Source of the DNA: CBFCZU01 sp965602635
GTDB taxonomy: Bacteria > Planctomycetota > Phycisphaerae > SM23-33
Reading direction: 5' to 3'
DNA: 6,337 nucleotides
Assembly: GCA_965602635.1 (NCBI GenBank)
Contig: CBFCZU010000244.1
Coordinates: 1-6,337 of the forward strand
Both the position numbers and the translations under genes were made by a program. The notes below the pieces were generated by a model, which was not told where the DNA came from, did no database searches, and worked only from the letters and a program-made list of their open reading frames with translations. Of the stretch, positions 6,158 through 6,337 are shown one piece after another (the first letter of the stretch is position 1; each line of letters starts with the position of its first letter).

Positions 6158-6172
6158 CGCCGCCCCGCCTGG
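6140..6172 (+). terminator. Inverted repeat spanning the araD stop codon, possible terminator
   Basis: CCAGGCGGG (6140-6148) and CCCGCCTGG (6164-6172) are perfect 9-bp reverse complements with a 15-base loop that contains the TGA at 6155-6157. The stem is strong, but no T-tract follows. It could be a Rho-assisted or imperfect terminator or a 3'-end stabiliser. It may also be chance in GC-rich DNA. Confidence 0.32.
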
Positions 6173-6192
6173 AGCATTCGGCACATCAGCGC

Positions 6193-6206
6193 AATTCGCG
6201 CGAATT
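6193..6206. promoter_or_regulatory. Operator-like palindrome AATTCGCGCGAATT
   Basis: This is a perfect 14-bp palindrome with a central CG. It overlaps a second perfect 12-bp palindrome, CGCGAATTCGCG, at 6199-6210, because AATTCGCG is repeated directly at 6193-6200 and 6203-6210 with a 10-base period. It lies 35 bases after araD, in the region that probably controls a gene beyond the window. A repressor site is plausible but unproven. Confidence 0.35.
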
Positions 6207-6213
6207 CGCGTTC

Positions 6214-6227
6214 TGCGCGCGCAAACG
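6214..6227. promoter_or_regulatory. Operator-like site TGCGCGCGCA(AACG), first copy
   Basis: TGCGCGCGCA (6214-6223) is a 10-bp palindrome with a central CG. The 14 bases 6214-6227 are the exact reverse complement of 6321-6334, so the two sites are copies in opposite orientation. LacI-family repressors commonly bind even palindromes with a central CG, and many regulate sugar genes. The assignment to that family is an inference. Confidence 0.42.
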
Positions 6228-6322
6228 CTACCCCCCCCTCCCGGCGAAATCGTGGGAAAATGAAATTTTCGGCCGCCGGCAGGGCCAGGAGTTACGGCAA
6301 GGGGCCCCTCTATGGCAACACG

Positions 6323-6336
6323 TTTGCGCGCGCAAA
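6323..6336. promoter_or_regulatory. Operator-like palindrome TTTGCGCGCGCAAA, second copy
   Basis: This is a perfect 14-bp palindrome at the very end of the window, sharing its core with 6214-6223. Its centre is 111 bases from that of the first copy. Two matching sites in a non-coding stretch suggest a paired repressor operator for a downstream gene that is not visible here. Confidence 0.45.
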
Positions 6337-6337
6337 G

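Noticed and set aside
405..6184. Long minus-strand open frames opposite the pentose genes (for example 405-1820, 1874-3607 and 4796-6184).
   Set aside because: They mirror the GC-biased codon usage of the real genes. Their translations are low-complexity and show no recognisable domain.
6256..6270. A/T-rich inverted repeat GAAAAT-GAA-ATTTTC.
   Set aside because: The stem is six weak pairs with no neighbouring signal. It is probably chance, though it might be part of an unseen downstream promoter.

Overview
The window is GC-rich, compact bacterial DNA, most likely from a planctomycete. I base this on three things: strongly GC-biased third codon positions; a REP-associated transposase of a type I associate with Planctomycetota (TYGTWLPGDPRGWR near the N-terminus); and a divergent secreted protein whose mature N-terminus (DVTIETVPVG) resembles planctomycete SUMF1-like proteins. 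This placement is from memory of families, not from a search.

Layout. Positions 1-100 hold the 5' end of a minus-strand secreted protein gene, with a textbook sigma70-type promoter at 224-252. Positions 101-503 are a divergent intergenic region that also contains a REP-like palindrome (354-374). From 504 everything coding is on the plus strand: an L-fucose/L-arabinose isomerase-family protein (504-1949), ribulokinase AraB (1970-3655), a Y1/REP-associated transposase (3697-4269), a palindromic repeat array (4228-4375), a zinc-dependent medium-chain dehydrogenase (4403-5452) and L-ribulose-5-phosphate 4-epimerase AraD (5453-6157). The last 180 bases carry GC-rich operator-like palindromes, presumably the control region of a gene beyond the window.

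How the genes work together. Isomerase, kinase and epimerase give the standard route L-arabinose to L-ribulose to L-ribulose-5-phosphate to D-xylulose-5-phosphate. The isomerase is the FucI-like type rather than canonical AraA. The zinc dehydrogenase abuts araD (TAG immediately followed by ATG), so it probably shares the pathway, perhaps acting on a pentitol, but its substrate cannot be read from sequence.

The most unusual part is the middle. A REP-associated transposase with intact catalytic residues sits inside the pentose operon. Its 3' end runs into a mirrored array: three tandem left-arm repeats, a perfect 32-bp palindrome that supplies the stop codon, then four tandem right-arm repeats. 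The array lies between the isomerase/kinase half and the dehydrogenase/epimerase half, where it could terminate, attenuate or re-initiate transcription.
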